A stretch of DNA of 64,000 nt from JBPEWY01 sp052032225 (GTDB taxonomy: Bacteria; Bacteroidota; Bacteroidia; Flavobacteriales; Flavobacteriaceae), in assembly GCA_052032225.1 (NCBI GenBank), contig JBPEWY010000063.1, positions 7,633 to 71,632 of the forward strand, given 5' to 3'. Of this stretch, positions 33,968 through 42,176 are shown one piece after another. Under the pieces are notes generated by a model, which was not told the DNA's origin, did not search any database, and was given only the letters and a program-made list of their open reading frames with translations. A program made the translations under genes and the position numbers. Within the stretch, counting starts at the first letter, position 1; each line of letters begins with the position of its first letter.

Positions 33968-34596
33968 TGGAAGTAGCAGTTTTAAACATAGAAGGAAAAG
34001 AAACCGGAAGAAAGGTAAAGCTTTCTAAAGAGGTTTTTGGTATAGAGCCTAACAACCATGCTCTTTACTTAGATGTAAAGCAGTATTTAGCACACCAACG
34101 CCAAGGAACACACAAGGCAAAAGAGCGTGGTGAAATAACCGGTAGTACACGTAAGATTAAAAAACAAAAAGGTACCGGTACAGCTAGAGCTGGAAGCATT
34201 AAATCGCCAATTTTTGTTGGTGGAGGTAGAATTTTTGGTCCAAGACCAAGAAAATACACTCAAAAGCTTAACAAAAATGTAAAGCGTTTAGCAAGAAAAT
34301 CAGCTCTTAGTTTAAAGGCAAAGGAGAACGCAATTTTAGTTGTAGAAGACTTCACTTTTGAGGCTCCTAAAACTAAAAATTTCACTAACGTGCTCAAAGC
34401 CTTAGGGTTAGAAAGCAAAAAATCATTGTTTGTGTTGGGTGAGTCAAATAATAATGTATATTTGTCGTCGCGCAATTTACAAGGCTCTGAGGTTGTAACC
34501 TCCTCAGAATTAAGCACTTATAAAATTTTAAACGCAAACAACATTGTGCTTTTAGAAGGGGCTGTAGAAGGAATTCAAGCGAACTTAACTAAATAA
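33967..34596 (+). CDS. rplD: 50S ribosomal protein L4
   Basis: A 209-residue large-subunit protein lining the exit tunnel; in enterobacteria L4 also represses the S10 operon. Seen are MEVAVLNIEGKETGRKVKLS, the tunnel loop HKAKERGEITGSTRKIKKQKGTGTARAGSIKSPIFVGGGRIFGPRPR and VKRLARKSALSLKAKE. The ATG at 33967 overlaps the rplC stop; an in-frame ATG at 33922 would lie within rplC and add an unrelated N-terminus. Its position just behind the structured leader makes it the first candidate for feedback control there. Confidence 0.98.
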   Translation: MEVAVLNIEGKETGRKVKLSKEVFGIEPNNHALYLDVKQYLAHQRQGTHKAKERGEITGSTRKIKKQKGTGTARAGSIKSPIFVGGGRIFGPRPRKYTQKLNKNVKRLARKSALSLKAKENAILVVEDFTFEAPKTKNFTNVLKALGLESKKSLFVLGESNNNVYLSSRNLQGSEVVTSSELSTYKILNANNIVLLEGAVEGIQANLTK

Positions 34597-34604
34597 GAAA
34601 CCAA

Positions 34605-34895
34605 ATGAGTGTGTTAATTAAACCAATAATAACAGAAAAAGCGACCGCTGATAGCGAGTTAAATAACCGCTATGGTTTCATTGTAGACACCAAGGCTAAC
34701 AAGCTAGAAATCAAAGAAGCAGTAGAAGCTGCTTATGGGGTTTCTGTAGAGAAAGTTCGTACAATGAATTATGGTCCGAAAAGAAGTATGCGCTACACAA
34801 AAACTGGTATTCAACAAGCAAAAACTAATGCTTATAAGAAGGCCATTGTACAAGTAGCAGAAGGAGACACGATAGATTTTTATAGTAATTTATAA
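34605..34895 (+). CDS. rplW: 50S ribosomal protein L23
   Basis: A 96-residue protein at the exit of the peptide tunnel, a docking site for trigger factor and SRP. Seen are LIKPIITEKATADSELNNRYGFIVDTKANKLEIKEAVEAAYGVSVEKVRTM, the usual L23 N-terminal half. Lies 8 nt after rplD. Confidence 0.98.
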   Translation: MSVLIKPIITEKATADSELNNRYGFIVDTKANKLEIKEAVEAAYGVSVEKVRTMNYGPKRSMRYTKTGIQQAKTNAYKKAIVQVAEGDTIDFYSNL

Positions 34896-34913
34896 GATAG
34901 ATAAAGCTAGAAG

Positions 34914-35738
34914 ATGTCAGTTAGAAAATTAAAACCAATCACTCCTGGACAGCGATTTAGAGTTGTAAACGGATTTGACGCGATTACAACTGATAAGCCG
35001 GAAAAGAGTTTACTTGTTCCGTTAAAAAAGTCAGGAGGTAGAAACAGTCAAGGAAAAATGACCATGCGCTACAAAGGTGGTGGTCATAAGCGTAAGTATC
35101 GTTTAATAGATTTTAAAAGAGCCAAAACAGGTGTAGAGGCTACTGTACAATCTATACAATACGATCCAAACAGAACAGCTTTCATCGCTTTAATTGAATA
35201 CAAAGACGGTGAGAAAAGCTACATTATAGCTCAAAATGGGTTACAAGTGGGGCAAACAGTTATGTCTGGTAGCGGTGTAGCTCCAGAAATCGGTAATGCA
35301 ATGCCGTTAAGCGATGTGCCACTTGGTACCATTATTTCTTGTATAGAATTGCGTCCTGGACAAGGAGCAGTTATGGCAAGAAGTGCCGGTGCTTTTGCTC
35401 AATTAATGGCAAGAGAAGGAAAATACGCAACTATTAAGTTGCCTTCTGGAGAAACTAGAATGGTATTAGCAGATTGCTATGCTACAATTGGTGCTGTGTC
35501 TAACTCAGACCACCAATTAATAGTTTCTGGTAAAGCCGGTAGAAGCAGATGGTTAGGTAGAAGACCAAGAACCAGACCTGTGGTAATGAACCCTGTAGAT
35601 CATCCAATGGGTGGTGGTGAAGGTAGAGCTTCAGGAGGTCACCCAAGATCTAGAAAAGGTATTCCGGCTAAAGGCTTTAGAACTCGTTCTAAAACCAAGG
35701 CAAGTAATAAGTATATAATAGAACGTAGAAAGAAATAA
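34914..35738 (+). CDS. rplB: 50S ribosomal protein L2
   Basis: A 274-residue protein needed for subunit association and peptidyl transfer. Seen are KKSGGRNSQGKMTMRYKGGGHKRKYRLIDFKR near the N-terminus, and the C-terminal NPVDHPMGGGEGRASGGHPRSRKG, which includes the conserved histidine of the peptidyl-transferase region. Full length; 18 nt after rplW. Confidence 0.99.
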   Translation: MSVRKLKPITPGQRFRVVNGFDAITTDKPEKSLLVPLKKSGGRNSQGKMTMRYKGGGHKRKYRLIDFKRAKTGVEATVQSIQYDPNRTAFIALIEYKDGEKSYIIAQNGLQVGQTVMSGSGVAPEIGNAMPLSDVPLGTIISCIELRPGQGAVMARSAGAFAQLMAREGKYATIKLPSGETRMVLADCYATIGAVSNSDHQLIVSGKAGRSRWLGRRPRTRPVVMNPVDHPMGGGEGRASGGHPRSRKGIPAKGFRTRSKTKASNKYIIERRKK

Positions 35739-35750
35739 AAAGAGTAAAAG

Positions 35751-36029
35751 ATGGCACGTTCACTAAAAAAAGGACCTTACGTTCACTATAGTTTAGAGAA
35801 AAAAGTTCAACAAAACGTTGAATCTGGAAAGAAAACAGTTATAAAAACATGGTCTAGAGCATCTATGATAACTCCAGACTTTGTTGGTCAAACCATAGCT
35901 GTTCATAATGGTCGTCAATTTGTTCCGGTTTACATTACCGAGAACATGGTAGGACATAAGTTAGGAGAATTCTCGCCCACAAGATCATTTAGAGGTCATG
36001 CAGGGGCTAAAAATAAAGGAAAAAAATAA
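35751..36029 (+). CDS. rpsS: 30S ribosomal protein S19
   Basis: A 92-residue small-subunit head protein that contacts S13 and the A-site tRNA side. Seen are MARSLKKGPYVHYSLEKKV and RQFVPVYITENMVGHKLGEFSPTRSFRGHAG. Lies 12 nt after rplB and 9 nt before rplV. Confidence 0.99.
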   Translation: MARSLKKGPYVHYSLEKKVQQNVESGKKTVIKTWSRASMITPDFVGQTIAVHNGRQFVPVYITENMVGHKLGEFSPTRSFRGHAGAKNKGKK

Positions 36030-36038
36030 TAGGAAGCT

Positions 36039-36446
36039 ATGGGAGTTCGTAAAAGAGAAAGAGCAGAGAAAATAAAAGAAGCTAAAAAACAAGTAGCTTT
36101 TGCTAAGCTTAATAACTGCCCTACTTCGCCTAGAAAAATGCGTTTAGTTGCAGATTTAATTAGAGGTGAAAAAGTAGAGAAAGCGCTTGCTATATTGAAA
36201 TTTAGCCAAAAAGAAGCTTCAAGACGTTTAGAGAAATTGTTGTTGTCTGCTATTGCAAACTGGCAGGCTAAAAACGAAGATGCAGACGTAGAAGAAGCAG
36301 ATCTTTTTGTGAAAGAAATAAGAGTAGATGGTGGAAGCATGCTAAAGCGTCTTCGTCCAGCTCCTCAAGGAAGAGCACATAGAATTAGAAAACGCTCTAA
36401 CCACGTAACAATCGTGCTTGGAGCTAACAATAACACACAAAGCTAA
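36039..36446 (+). CDS. rplV: 50S ribosomal protein L22
   Basis: A 135-residue large-subunit protein whose loop lines the exit tunnel. Seen are FAKLNNCPTSPRKMRLVADLIRGEKVEKALAILKF and the tunnel hairpin VKEIRVDGGSMLKRLRPAPQGRAHRIRKRSNHVTIVL. The N-terminus has a short charged extension, common in Bacteroidota. Confidence 0.98.
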   Translation: MGVRKRERAEKIKEAKKQVAFAKLNNCPTSPRKMRLVADLIRGEKVEKALAILKFSQKEASRRLEKLLLSAIANWQAKNEDADVEEADLFVKEIRVDGGSMLKRLRPAPQGRAHRIRKRSNHVTIVLGANNNTQS

Positions 36447-36455
36447 GATAGAAGT

Positions 36456-37163
36456 ATGGGACAAAAAACTAATCCAATCGGAAATCGCCTTGGTATTATC
36501 AGAGGATGGGAGTCTAACTGGTACGGAGGTAATGACTATGGAGATAAACTTGCTGAAGACGATAAAATCAGAAAGTATATCCATGCGCGTCTATCTAAAG
36601 CCAGTGTTTCTCGCGTAATTATAGAGCGTACTCTTAAGCTTGTAACCGTTACTATCACCACCGCTCGTCCGGGTATAATTATCGGAAAAGGCGGACAGGA
36701 GGTAGACAAGCTAAAAGAAGAGCTCAAGAAAATTACCAACAAAGAGGTTCAGATTAACATTTTTGAAATTAAGCGCCCTGAGCTTGATGCCAATTTAGTG
36801 GCTGCAAGTATTGCTCGTCAAATAGAAAGCAGGATCAGTTACAGACGTGCAATAAAAATGGCTATTGCTGCTGCTATGCGTATGAACGCAGAAGGTATTA
36901 AAGTGCAAATATCAGGAAGGCTAAATGGTGCCGAAATGGCCCGTTCTGAATCGTATAAAGACGGAAGAATTCCATTGTCTACTTTTAGAGCTGATATTGA
37001 TTATGCTTTAGAAGAAGCACATACTACCTACGGAAGATTAGGTATTAAAGTGTGGATTATGAAAGGCGAAGTTTATGGAAAGCGTGAGCTCTCACCACTT
37101 GTAGGTATGTCTAAAAAACAAGGAAAAGGAGCCGGTGCTAAAAAAGCTCGCCGTAGAAAGTAA
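36456..37163 (+). CDS. rpsC: 30S ribosomal protein S3
   Basis: A 235-residue small-subunit protein at the mRNA entry site with helicase function. Seen are MGQKTNPIGNRLGIIRGWESNWY, the KH-type GRPGIIIGKGGQEVDKLKEELKK-like segment (ARPGIIIGKGG), and GIKVWIMKGEVYGKRELSP. Ends in a lysine/arginine-rich tail. Confidence 0.99.
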   Translation: MGQKTNPIGNRLGIIRGWESNWYGGNDYGDKLAEDDKIRKYIHARLSKASVSRVIIERTLKLVTVTITTARPGIIIGKGGQEVDKLKEELKKITNKEVQINIFEIKRPELDANLVAASIARQIESRISYRRAIKMAIAAAMRMNAEGIKVQISGRLNGAEMARSESYKDGRIPLSTFRADIDYALEEAHTTYGRLGIKVWIMKGEVYGKRELSPLVGMSKKQGKGAGAKKARRRK

Positions 37164-37181
37164 TTTTAAAAGTTAAGAAAA

Positions 37182-37601
37182 ATGTTACAGCCAAAAAGAA
37201 CCAAATATCGTAGACATCAGAAAGGTAGAATGAAAGGGATCTCTCAAAGAGGTCACCAACTATCTAACGGAATGTTTGGTATAAAATCATTGGATTCTTC
37301 ATTTATTACAGCACGCCAAATAGAAGCAGCACGTATTGCAGCTACTCGTTACATGAAAAGAGAAGGGCAACTTTGGATTAAAATATTTCCAGATAAGCCC
37401 ATCACTAAAAAACCTCTAGAGGTACGTATGGGTAAAGGTAAAGGTGCTCCAGAATATTGGGCAGCTGTAGTAAAGCCAGGTAGAATAATGTTTGAAGTTG
37501 GCGGTGTGCCTTACGACGTAGCAAAAGAAGCCTTACGTTTGGCCGCACAAAAACTTCCGGTTAGAACGAAGTTTGTTGTAGCTAGAGATTATTCGGCTTA
37601 A
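37182..37601 (+). CDS. rplP: 50S ribosomal protein L16
   Basis: A 139-residue protein near the A-site tRNA and peptidyl-transferase centre. Seen are MLQPKRTKYRRHQKGRMKGISQRG, FGIKSLDSSFITARQIEAARIAATRYMKREGQLWIKIFPDKP and MGKGKGAPEYWAAVVKPGRIMFEVGGV. Ends 16 nt before rpmC. Confidence 0.99.
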   Translation: MLQPKRTKYRRHQKGRMKGISQRGHQLSNGMFGIKSLDSSFITARQIEAARIAATRYMKREGQLWIKIFPDKPITKKPLEVRMGKGKGAPEYWAAVVKPGRIMFEVGGVPYDVAKEALRLAAQKLPVRTKFVVARDYSA

Positions 37602-37617
37602 TTTAGAATTGACAGTT

Positions 37618-37809
37618 ATGAAACAATCAGAAATAAGAGAATTGTCTACAACTGAGCTTCAAGAAAAGCTTGGTGAATTCAAGAAAAAATATGCAGAGTT
37701 AAAAATGGCTCATGCCATCACACCGCTCGAAAACCCGCTTCAAATCAGAAACGTAAGAAGAACGGTGGCTCGTTTGGCAACAGAGCTTACAAAAAGAGAA
37801 TTACAATAA
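37618..37809 (+). CDS. rpmC: 50S ribosomal protein L29
   Basis: A 63-residue two-helix protein near the tunnel exit. Seen are MKQSEIRELSTTELQEKLGEFKKKYAELKM and NPLQIRNVRRTVARLATELTKREL. The ATG at 37618 is preferred to a TTG at 37609, which would add only MTV. Confidence 0.97.
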   Translation: MKQSEIRELSTTELQEKLGEFKKKYAELKMAHAITPLENPLQIRNVRRTVARLATELTKRELQ

Positions 37810-37826
37810 TTCTGAAGCTGCTTAAG

Positions 37827-38084
37827 ATGGAAAAAAGAAATTTAAGAAAAGAAAGAATAGGGGTTGTTACCAGCAATAAAATGGATAAATCTATTGTGGT
37901 TTCAGAAGTTAAGAAGGTAAAACACCCTATGTACGGTAAGTTCGTGTTAAAGACGAAAAAATACGTAGCACACGACGAGAAAAACGATTGCAACGAAGGT
38001 GATACTGTAAAGATCATGGAAACAAGACCTTTAAGTAAAACCAAGTGTTGGAGATTAGTTGAAATCATTGAAAGAGCGAAGTAA
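37827..38084 (+). CDS. rpsQ: 30S ribosomal protein S17
   Basis: An 85-residue OB-fold 16S rRNA-binding protein. Seen are RNLRKERIGVVTSNKMDKSIVVSEVKKVKHPMYGKFVLKTKKYVAHDE and METRPLSKTKCWRLVEIIERAK. Lies 17 nt after rpmC and 2 nt before rplN. Confidence 0.99.
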   Translation: MEKRNLRKERIGVVTSNKMDKSIVVSEVKKVKHPMYGKFVLKTKKYVAHDEKNDCNEGDTVKIMETRPLSKTKCWRLVEIIERAK

Positions 38085-38086
38085 TT

Positions 38087-38455
38087 ATGGTACAGCAAGA
38101 ATCAAGACTAAAAGTAGCAGATAATACCGGAGCTAAAGAAGTTTTAGCTATTAGAGTATTAGGAGGTACAAAAAAGAGATACGCTTCTGTTGGTGACAAA
38201 ATTGTTGTTACCGTAAAAGATGCTACCCCTAACGGAAACGTTAAAAAAGGGCAAGTATCTACAGCAGTGGTAGTACGTACCAAAAAAGAAGTGCGCAGAC
38301 CAGACGGATCTTACATTCGTTTTGATGACAACGCATGTGTGTTGTTAAACCCAGCAGGCGAAATGAGAGGTACCCGTGTGTTTGGTCCTGTAGCCAGAGA
38401 GCTTCGCGATAAGCAGTTTATGAAAATTGTATCATTAGCACCAGAAGTGCTTTAA
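38087..38455 (+). CDS. rplN: 50S ribosomal protein L14
   Basis: A 122-residue subunit-interface protein. Seen are MVQQESRLKVADNTGAKEVLAIRVLGGTKKRYA, VVRTKKEVRRPDGSYIRFDDNACVLLN and GTRVFGPVARELRDKQFMKIVSLAPEVL, all at family length. Confidence 0.99.
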   Translation: MVQQESRLKVADNTGAKEVLAIRVLGGTKKRYASVGDKIVVTVKDATPNGNVKKGQVSTAVVVRTKKEVRRPDGSYIRFDDNACVLLNPAGEMRGTRVFGPVARELRDKQFMKIVSLAPEVL

Positions 38456-38466
38456 TACATAAAAAA

Positions 38467-38781
38467 ATGATGAAACTAAAAATAAAAACAGGAGATACAG
38501 TACGTGTAATTGCCGGAGACCATAAAGGTGCAGAAGGCAAAGTACAATCTGTAGATCGTGTAAAAAACAGAGCCATTGTAGAGGGCGTTAATATGGTTTC
38601 TAAGCATGAGAAGCCAAGTGCAAAAAACCCTCAAGGCGGAATAGTGAAGAAAGAAGCTCCAATTCATATTTCAAACTTGTCTTTAATAGATCCAAAATCT
38701 AATGAAGCAACAAGAGTGGGCTATGAAATAAGAGACGGTAAGAAAGTAAGAGTTTCTAAAAAATCTAATGAAGTAATTTAG
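38467..38781 (+). CDS. rplX: 50S ribosomal protein L24
   Basis: A 104-residue KOW-domain assembly initiator of the large subunit. Seen are KIKTGDTVRVIAGDHKGAEGKV (KOW) and GVNMVSKHEKPSAKNPQGGIVKKEAPIHISNLSLI. Two adjacent ATG codons (38467 and 38470) are equally possible starts. Confidence 0.98.
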   Translation: MMKLKIKTGDTVRVIAGDHKGAEGKVQSVDRVKNRAIVEGVNMVSKHEKPSAKNPQGGIVKKEAPIHISNLSLIDPKSNEATRVGYEIRDGKKVRVSKKSNEVI

Positions 38782-38783
38782 TT

Positions 38784-39335
38784 ATGAGCTACGTTCCAAG
38801 ATTAAAAAAAGAATATAAAGAGCGCGTAATAGCTGCTCTTAGAGAGGAGTTTGGGTACAAGAACGTAATGCAAGTACCTAAATTAGAAAAGATAGTTATT
38901 AGCCGTGGAGTTGGAGCTGCAGTAGCCGACAAAAAGTTAATTGACTACGCTGTAGACGAGTTAACTAAAATTACCGGTCAGAAAGCAGTTGCAACTGTGT
39001 CTAAAAAAGATGTTGCTTCTTTTAAGTTACGTAAAGGTATGCCTATTGGAGCCAAAGTTACTTTACGTGGTGAAAGAATGTACGAATTCTTAGATCGTTT
39101 AATAACATCTGCATTACCACGTGTAAGAGACTTTAATGGTATTAATGCTACCGGTTTTGATGGTAGAGGTAACTATAACTTAGGTGTTAAAGAGCAAATA
39201 ATATTCCCTGAGATAGATATTGATAAAGTAAACAGAATCTCAGGAATGGATATTACCTTTGTAACCTCGGCCAAAACAGACAAAGAAGCAAAATCATTAT
39301 TAAGCGAATTAGGATTACCTTTTAAAAAGAATTAA
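38784..39335 (+). CDS. rplE: 50S ribosomal protein L5
   Basis: A 183-residue 5S rRNA-binding protein of the central protuberance. Seen are YVPRLKKEYKERVIAALREEFGYKNVMQVPKLEKIVISRGVG and GRGNYNLGVKEQIIFPEIDIDKVNRISGMDITFVTSAKTDKEA. Lies 2 nt after rplX and 2 nt before rpsN. Confidence 0.99.
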   Translation: MSYVPRLKKEYKERVIAALREEFGYKNVMQVPKLEKIVISRGVGAAVADKKLIDYAVDELTKITGQKAVATVSKKDVASFKLRKGMPIGAKVTLRGERMYEFLDRLITSALPRVRDFNGINATGFDGRGNYNLGVKEQIIFPEIDIDKVNRISGMDITFVTSAKTDKEAKSLLSELGLPFKKN

Positions 39336-39337
39336 GT

Positions 39338-39607
39338 ATGGCTAAAGAATCAATGAAAGCCCGCGAGGTTAAAAGACAAAAATTGGTAGCTAAGTATGCT
39401 GCTAAACGCAAAGCTTTAAAAGAAGCTGGCGATTACGAAGCACTTCAGAAGTTACCAAAAAATGCGTCGCCTGTACGTTTACACAATCGTTGTAAATTAA
39501 CAGGAAGACCAAGAGGGTATATGCGCCAATTTGGTATTTCTCGTGTAATGTTTAGAGAAATGGCCAACAAAGGGTTAATTCCAGGCGTTAAAAAAGCAAG
39601 TTGGTAA
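39338..39607 (+). CDS. rpsN: 30S ribosomal protein S14 (zinc-independent form)
   Basis: An 89-residue protein of the 30S head. Seen are MAKESMKAREVKRQKLVAKYAAKRKALKEAGDYEALQKLPKNASPVRLHNRCKLTGRPRGYMRQFGISR. This is the longer form lacking the CxxC pairs of the short zinc-binding S14; only one cysteine is present. Confidence 0.98.
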   Translation: MAKESMKAREVKRQKLVAKYAAKRKALKEAGDYEALQKLPKNASPVRLHNRCKLTGRPRGYMRQFGISRVMFREMANKGLIPGVKKASW

Positions 39608-39632
39608 CAATAAGATTTAAAAGGATAAGAAG

Positions 39633-40031
39633 ATGTATACAGATCCTATAGCAGATTATTTAACAAGAATTAGAAACGCTAATAACGCAGGACATAGAGT
39701 TGTAGAGATACCAGCTTCAAACCTAAAAAAAGAAATAACTAAGATATTATTTGATCAAGGTTATATTTTAAGCTACAAGTTTGAAGATAATGGTCCTCAA
39801 GGCACTATTAAAATTGCTTTAAAATACGATAAAGTAACTAAAGAGCCTGTAATAAAAAATTTAAAGCGTGTAAGTAAACCCGGTTTACGTAAATATACCG
39901 GTGTAGATGAGTTGCCTAGAGTACTTAACGGTCTTGGTATTGCTATTGTGTCTACCTCTCACGGGGTAATGACTAGTAAGCAAGCTAAGCGTGAAAAAGT
40001 AGGTGGCGAAGTATTGTGTTACGTTTACTAA
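39633..40031 (+). CDS. rpsH: 30S ribosomal protein S8
   Basis: A 132-residue central-domain 16S rRNA-binding protein, the repressor of the spc operon in enterobacteria. Seen are YTDPIADYLTRIRNANNAGHRVVEIPASNLKKEI and the C-terminal GLGIAIVSTSHGVMTSKQAKREKVGGEVLCYVY. Lies 25 nt after rpsN. Confidence 0.99.
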   Translation: MYTDPIADYLTRIRNANNAGHRVVEIPASNLKKEITKILFDQGYILSYKFEDNGPQGTIKIALKYDKVTKEPVIKNLKRVSKPGLRKYTGVDELPRVLNGLGIAIVSTSHGVMTSKQAKREKVGGEVLCYVY

Positions 40032-40052
40032 TAGTTATAAAAGACAAAGCAA

Positions 40053-40595
40053 ATGTCAAGAATAGGAAATAGTCCGGTAAACATTCCAGAAGGCGTTACA
40101 GTAACCATAGAAAATAACATAGTTACCGTAAAAGGTAAACTAGGTGAATTAACACAAGAAATAAAAGACGTTACTGTAAAAGAAGAAGACGGACAGTTAA
40201 TAGTACAAACCACAGATGGCTCTAAAGCACAAAAAGCTAAGCAAGGTCTATACAGATCATTATTAGCTAATATGGTAGAAGGAGTATCTAAAGGTTTTAC
40301 AAAAGAGTTAGAGTTAGTAGGGGTAGGTTATAGAGCAAGCAACCAAGGCCAAAAATTAGATTTGGCATTAGGGTTCTCTCATAACATAGTTTTCGAATTG
40401 GCTCCAGAAGTTAAAGTTGAGACCATTTCTGAAAAAGGTAAAAACCCTATTGTTAAATTAACCTCTCACGATAAACAATTAGTAGGTCAAGTAGCTGCTA
40501 AGATTCGCTCTTTCCGTAAGCCTGAGCCTTACAAAGGAAAGGGAATTAAGTTTGTAGGAGAGCAAATAAGAAGAAAAGCAGGTAAATCAGCTTAA
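40053..40595 (+). CDS. rplF: 50S ribosomal protein L6
   Basis: A 180-residue protein at the base of the L7/L12 stalk. Seen are MSRIGNSPVNIPEGVTVTIENNIVTVKGKLGEL, ELVGVGYRASNQGQKLDLALGFSH and IRSFRKPEPYKGKGIKFVGEQIRRKAGKSA. Confidence 0.99.
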   Translation: MSRIGNSPVNIPEGVTVTIENNIVTVKGKLGELTQEIKDVTVKEEDGQLIVQTTDGSKAQKAKQGLYRSLLANMVEGVSKGFTKELELVGVGYRASNQGQKLDLALGFSHNIVFELAPEVKVETISEKGKNPIVKLTSHDKQLVGQVAAKIRSFRKPEPYKGKGIKFVGEQIRRKAGKSA

Positions 40596-40606
40596 TAATT
40601 AGCACC

Positions 40607-40963
40607 ATGGCATTATCAAAGACTGAAAGAAGACAGCGAATCAAAAACAGAATCAGAAAAGTGGTTTCTGGTACTCCCAGCAAACCTAGACTGGCTGTTT
40701 TTAGAAGCAACAAAGAGATCTATGCTCAGATAATAGACGATACCAACGGGGTAACCTTAGTATCGGCTTCATCAAGAGACAAAGACATTAGTTCTGCTAA
40801 AGGAACCAAAACAGAAATTGCAGCCTTAGTAGGTAAAGCAATTGCTGAGAAAGCTATAAAAGCCGGTATAGAGAAAATCTCGTTTGATAGAGGCGGGTAT
40901 TTATACCACGGACGTGTAAAATCGTTAGCAGAAGGAGCAAGAGAAGCAGGACTTAAATTCTAA
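40607..40963 (+). CDS. rplR: 50S ribosomal protein L18
   Basis: A 118-residue 5S rRNA-binding protein. Seen are RRQRIKNRIRKVVSGTPSKPRLAVFRSNKEIYAQIIDD and ISFDRGGYLYHGRVKSLAEGAREAGLKF, the usual C-terminus. Lies 11 nt after rplF. Confidence 0.99.
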   Translation: MALSKTERRQRIKNRIRKVVSGTPSKPRLAVFRSNKEIYAQIIDDTNGVTLVSASSRDKDISSAKGTKTEIAALVGKAIAEKAIKAGIEKISFDRGGYLYHGRVKSLAEGAREAGLKF

Positions 40964-40969
40964 GAAATT

Positions 40970-41494
40970 ATGTATCAAAAATACAAGAACGTAGAAACAG
41001 TAAAACCAGGCGGATTAGAATTAAAAGACCGTTTAGTTGGCGTACAACGTGTTACCAAAGTAACTAAAGGAGGTAGAGCTTTTGGTTTCTCTGCAATAGT
41101 TGTAGTTGGTGACGAAAACGGTGTGGTTGGCCACGGTTTAGGAAAATCTAAAGAGGTAGCAGAAGCTATTTCTAAAGCTGTAGAAGACGCTAAGAAAAAC
41201 TTAGTTCGTATTCCAATAACTAATGGTACGTTACCACACGAGCAAAAAGGTAAGTACGGTGGAGCACGTGTATATTTACAACCTGCTTCTCACGGTACCG
41301 GAGTAATTGCCGGTGGTGCAGTACGTGCCGTTTTAGAAGCAGTTGGAGTACACGATGTATTGTCTAAATCACAAGGGTCATCTAACCCGCACAATGTGGT
41401 AAAGGCAACTTTCGATGCGCTACTACAATTACGCGATGCTAAAACAGTTGCAGCTCAGCGTGGTATCTCTTTAGAGAAAGTTTTTAAAGGATAA
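40970..41494 (+). CDS. rpsE: 30S ribosomal protein S5
   Basis: A 174-residue protein at the mRNA entry channel involved in accuracy. Seen are LKDRLVGVQRVTKVTKGGRAFGFSAIVVVGDENGVVGHGLGKSKEV and ASHGTGVIAGGAVRAVLEAVGVHDVLSKSQGSSNPHNVV. Lies 6 nt after rplR. Confidence 0.99.
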   Translation: MYQKYKNVETVKPGGLELKDRLVGVQRVTKVTKGGRAFGFSAIVVVGDENGVVGHGLGKSKEVAEAISKAVEDAKKNLVRIPITNGTLPHEQKGKYGGARVYLQPASHGTGVIAGGAVRAVLEAVGVHDVLSKSQGSSNPHNVVKATFDALLQLRDAKTVAAQRGISLEKVFKG

Positions 41495-41513
41495 TTATTC
41501 AAGGATAGTAATT

Positions 41514-41693
41514 ATGAAAAAAATAAAAATTACACAAACAAGAAGCAGTATTAAGCGTTTACAAAACCAAAAAAGAACGCTTGAAGCTCTTGGGTTACGC
41601 AGAATAGGCCAAGTAGTAGAGCACGAAGCTACGCCAAATATCCTTGGTATGGTAAATAAAGTAAAACACTTAGTTTCTGTAGAAGAAGCTTAA
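41514..41693 (+). CDS. rpmD: 50S ribosomal protein L30
   Basis: A 59-residue protein, too short for many gene finders. It reads MKKIKITQTRSSIKRLQNQK at the start, then TLEALGLRRIGQVVEHEATP and ILGMVNKVKHLVSVEEA, the complete L30 fold. It lies 19 nt after rpsE and 17 nt before rplO, exactly where L30 is expected in the spc operon. Confidence 0.97.
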   Translation: MKKIKITQTRSSIKRLQNQKRTLEALGLRRIGQVVEHEATPNILGMVNKVKHLVSVEEA

Positions 41694-41710
41694 TAACAAC
41701 ACGTGTGATC

Positions 41711-42163
41711 ATGAATTTAAGCAACTTAAAACCCGCAGAAGGTTCAGTACATAAAGAAGGAAAAAGACTGGGTAGAGGTCAAGGTTCTGGTAAAGGAGGT
41801 ACTGCTACAAGAGGTCACAAGGGGGCCAAGTCTCGTTCCGGATATTCTAAAAAGATTGGTTTTGAAGGAGGTCAGATGCCACTTCAACGTCGTGTTCCTA
41901 AGTTCGGTTTTAACAACCGTAACCGTAAAGAATACGTAGGAATCAATCTTAGTAAATTACAAGACATGGTTGATAAAGGTATTGTAAAAGATACCGTAGA
42001 TTTGGACATTTTAATAGCAAACAAAGTAATTAAGAAAACCGATCTAGTTAAAATATTAGGAGGCGGTGAACTTAAGGCCAAATTAAAAGTATCTGTACAT
42101 AAATTTACTGCAAGCGCAAAACAGGCTATAGAAGCAGCCGGAGGTGAAGCAGTAACTTTATAA
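41711..42163 (+). CDS. rplO: 50S ribosomal protein L15
   Basis: A 150-residue late-assembly protein of the large subunit. Seen are MNLSNLKPAEGSVHKEGKRLGRGQGSGKGGTATRGHKGAKSRSGYSKKIGFEGGQMPLQRRVPKFGFNN-type glycine-rich N-terminus and VHKFTASAKQAIEAAGGEAVTL. The ATG at 41711 is preferred to a GTG two codons upstream. Lies 13 nt before secY. Confidence 0.98.
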   Translation: MNLSNLKPAEGSVHKEGKRLGRGQGSGKGGTATRGHKGAKSRSGYSKKIGFEGGQMPLQRRVPKFGFNNRNRKEYVGINLSKLQDMVDKGIVKDTVDLDILIANKVIKKTDLVKILGGGELKAKLKVSVHKFTASAKQAIEAAGGEAVTL

Positions 42164-42176
42164 CCAACTATTAACC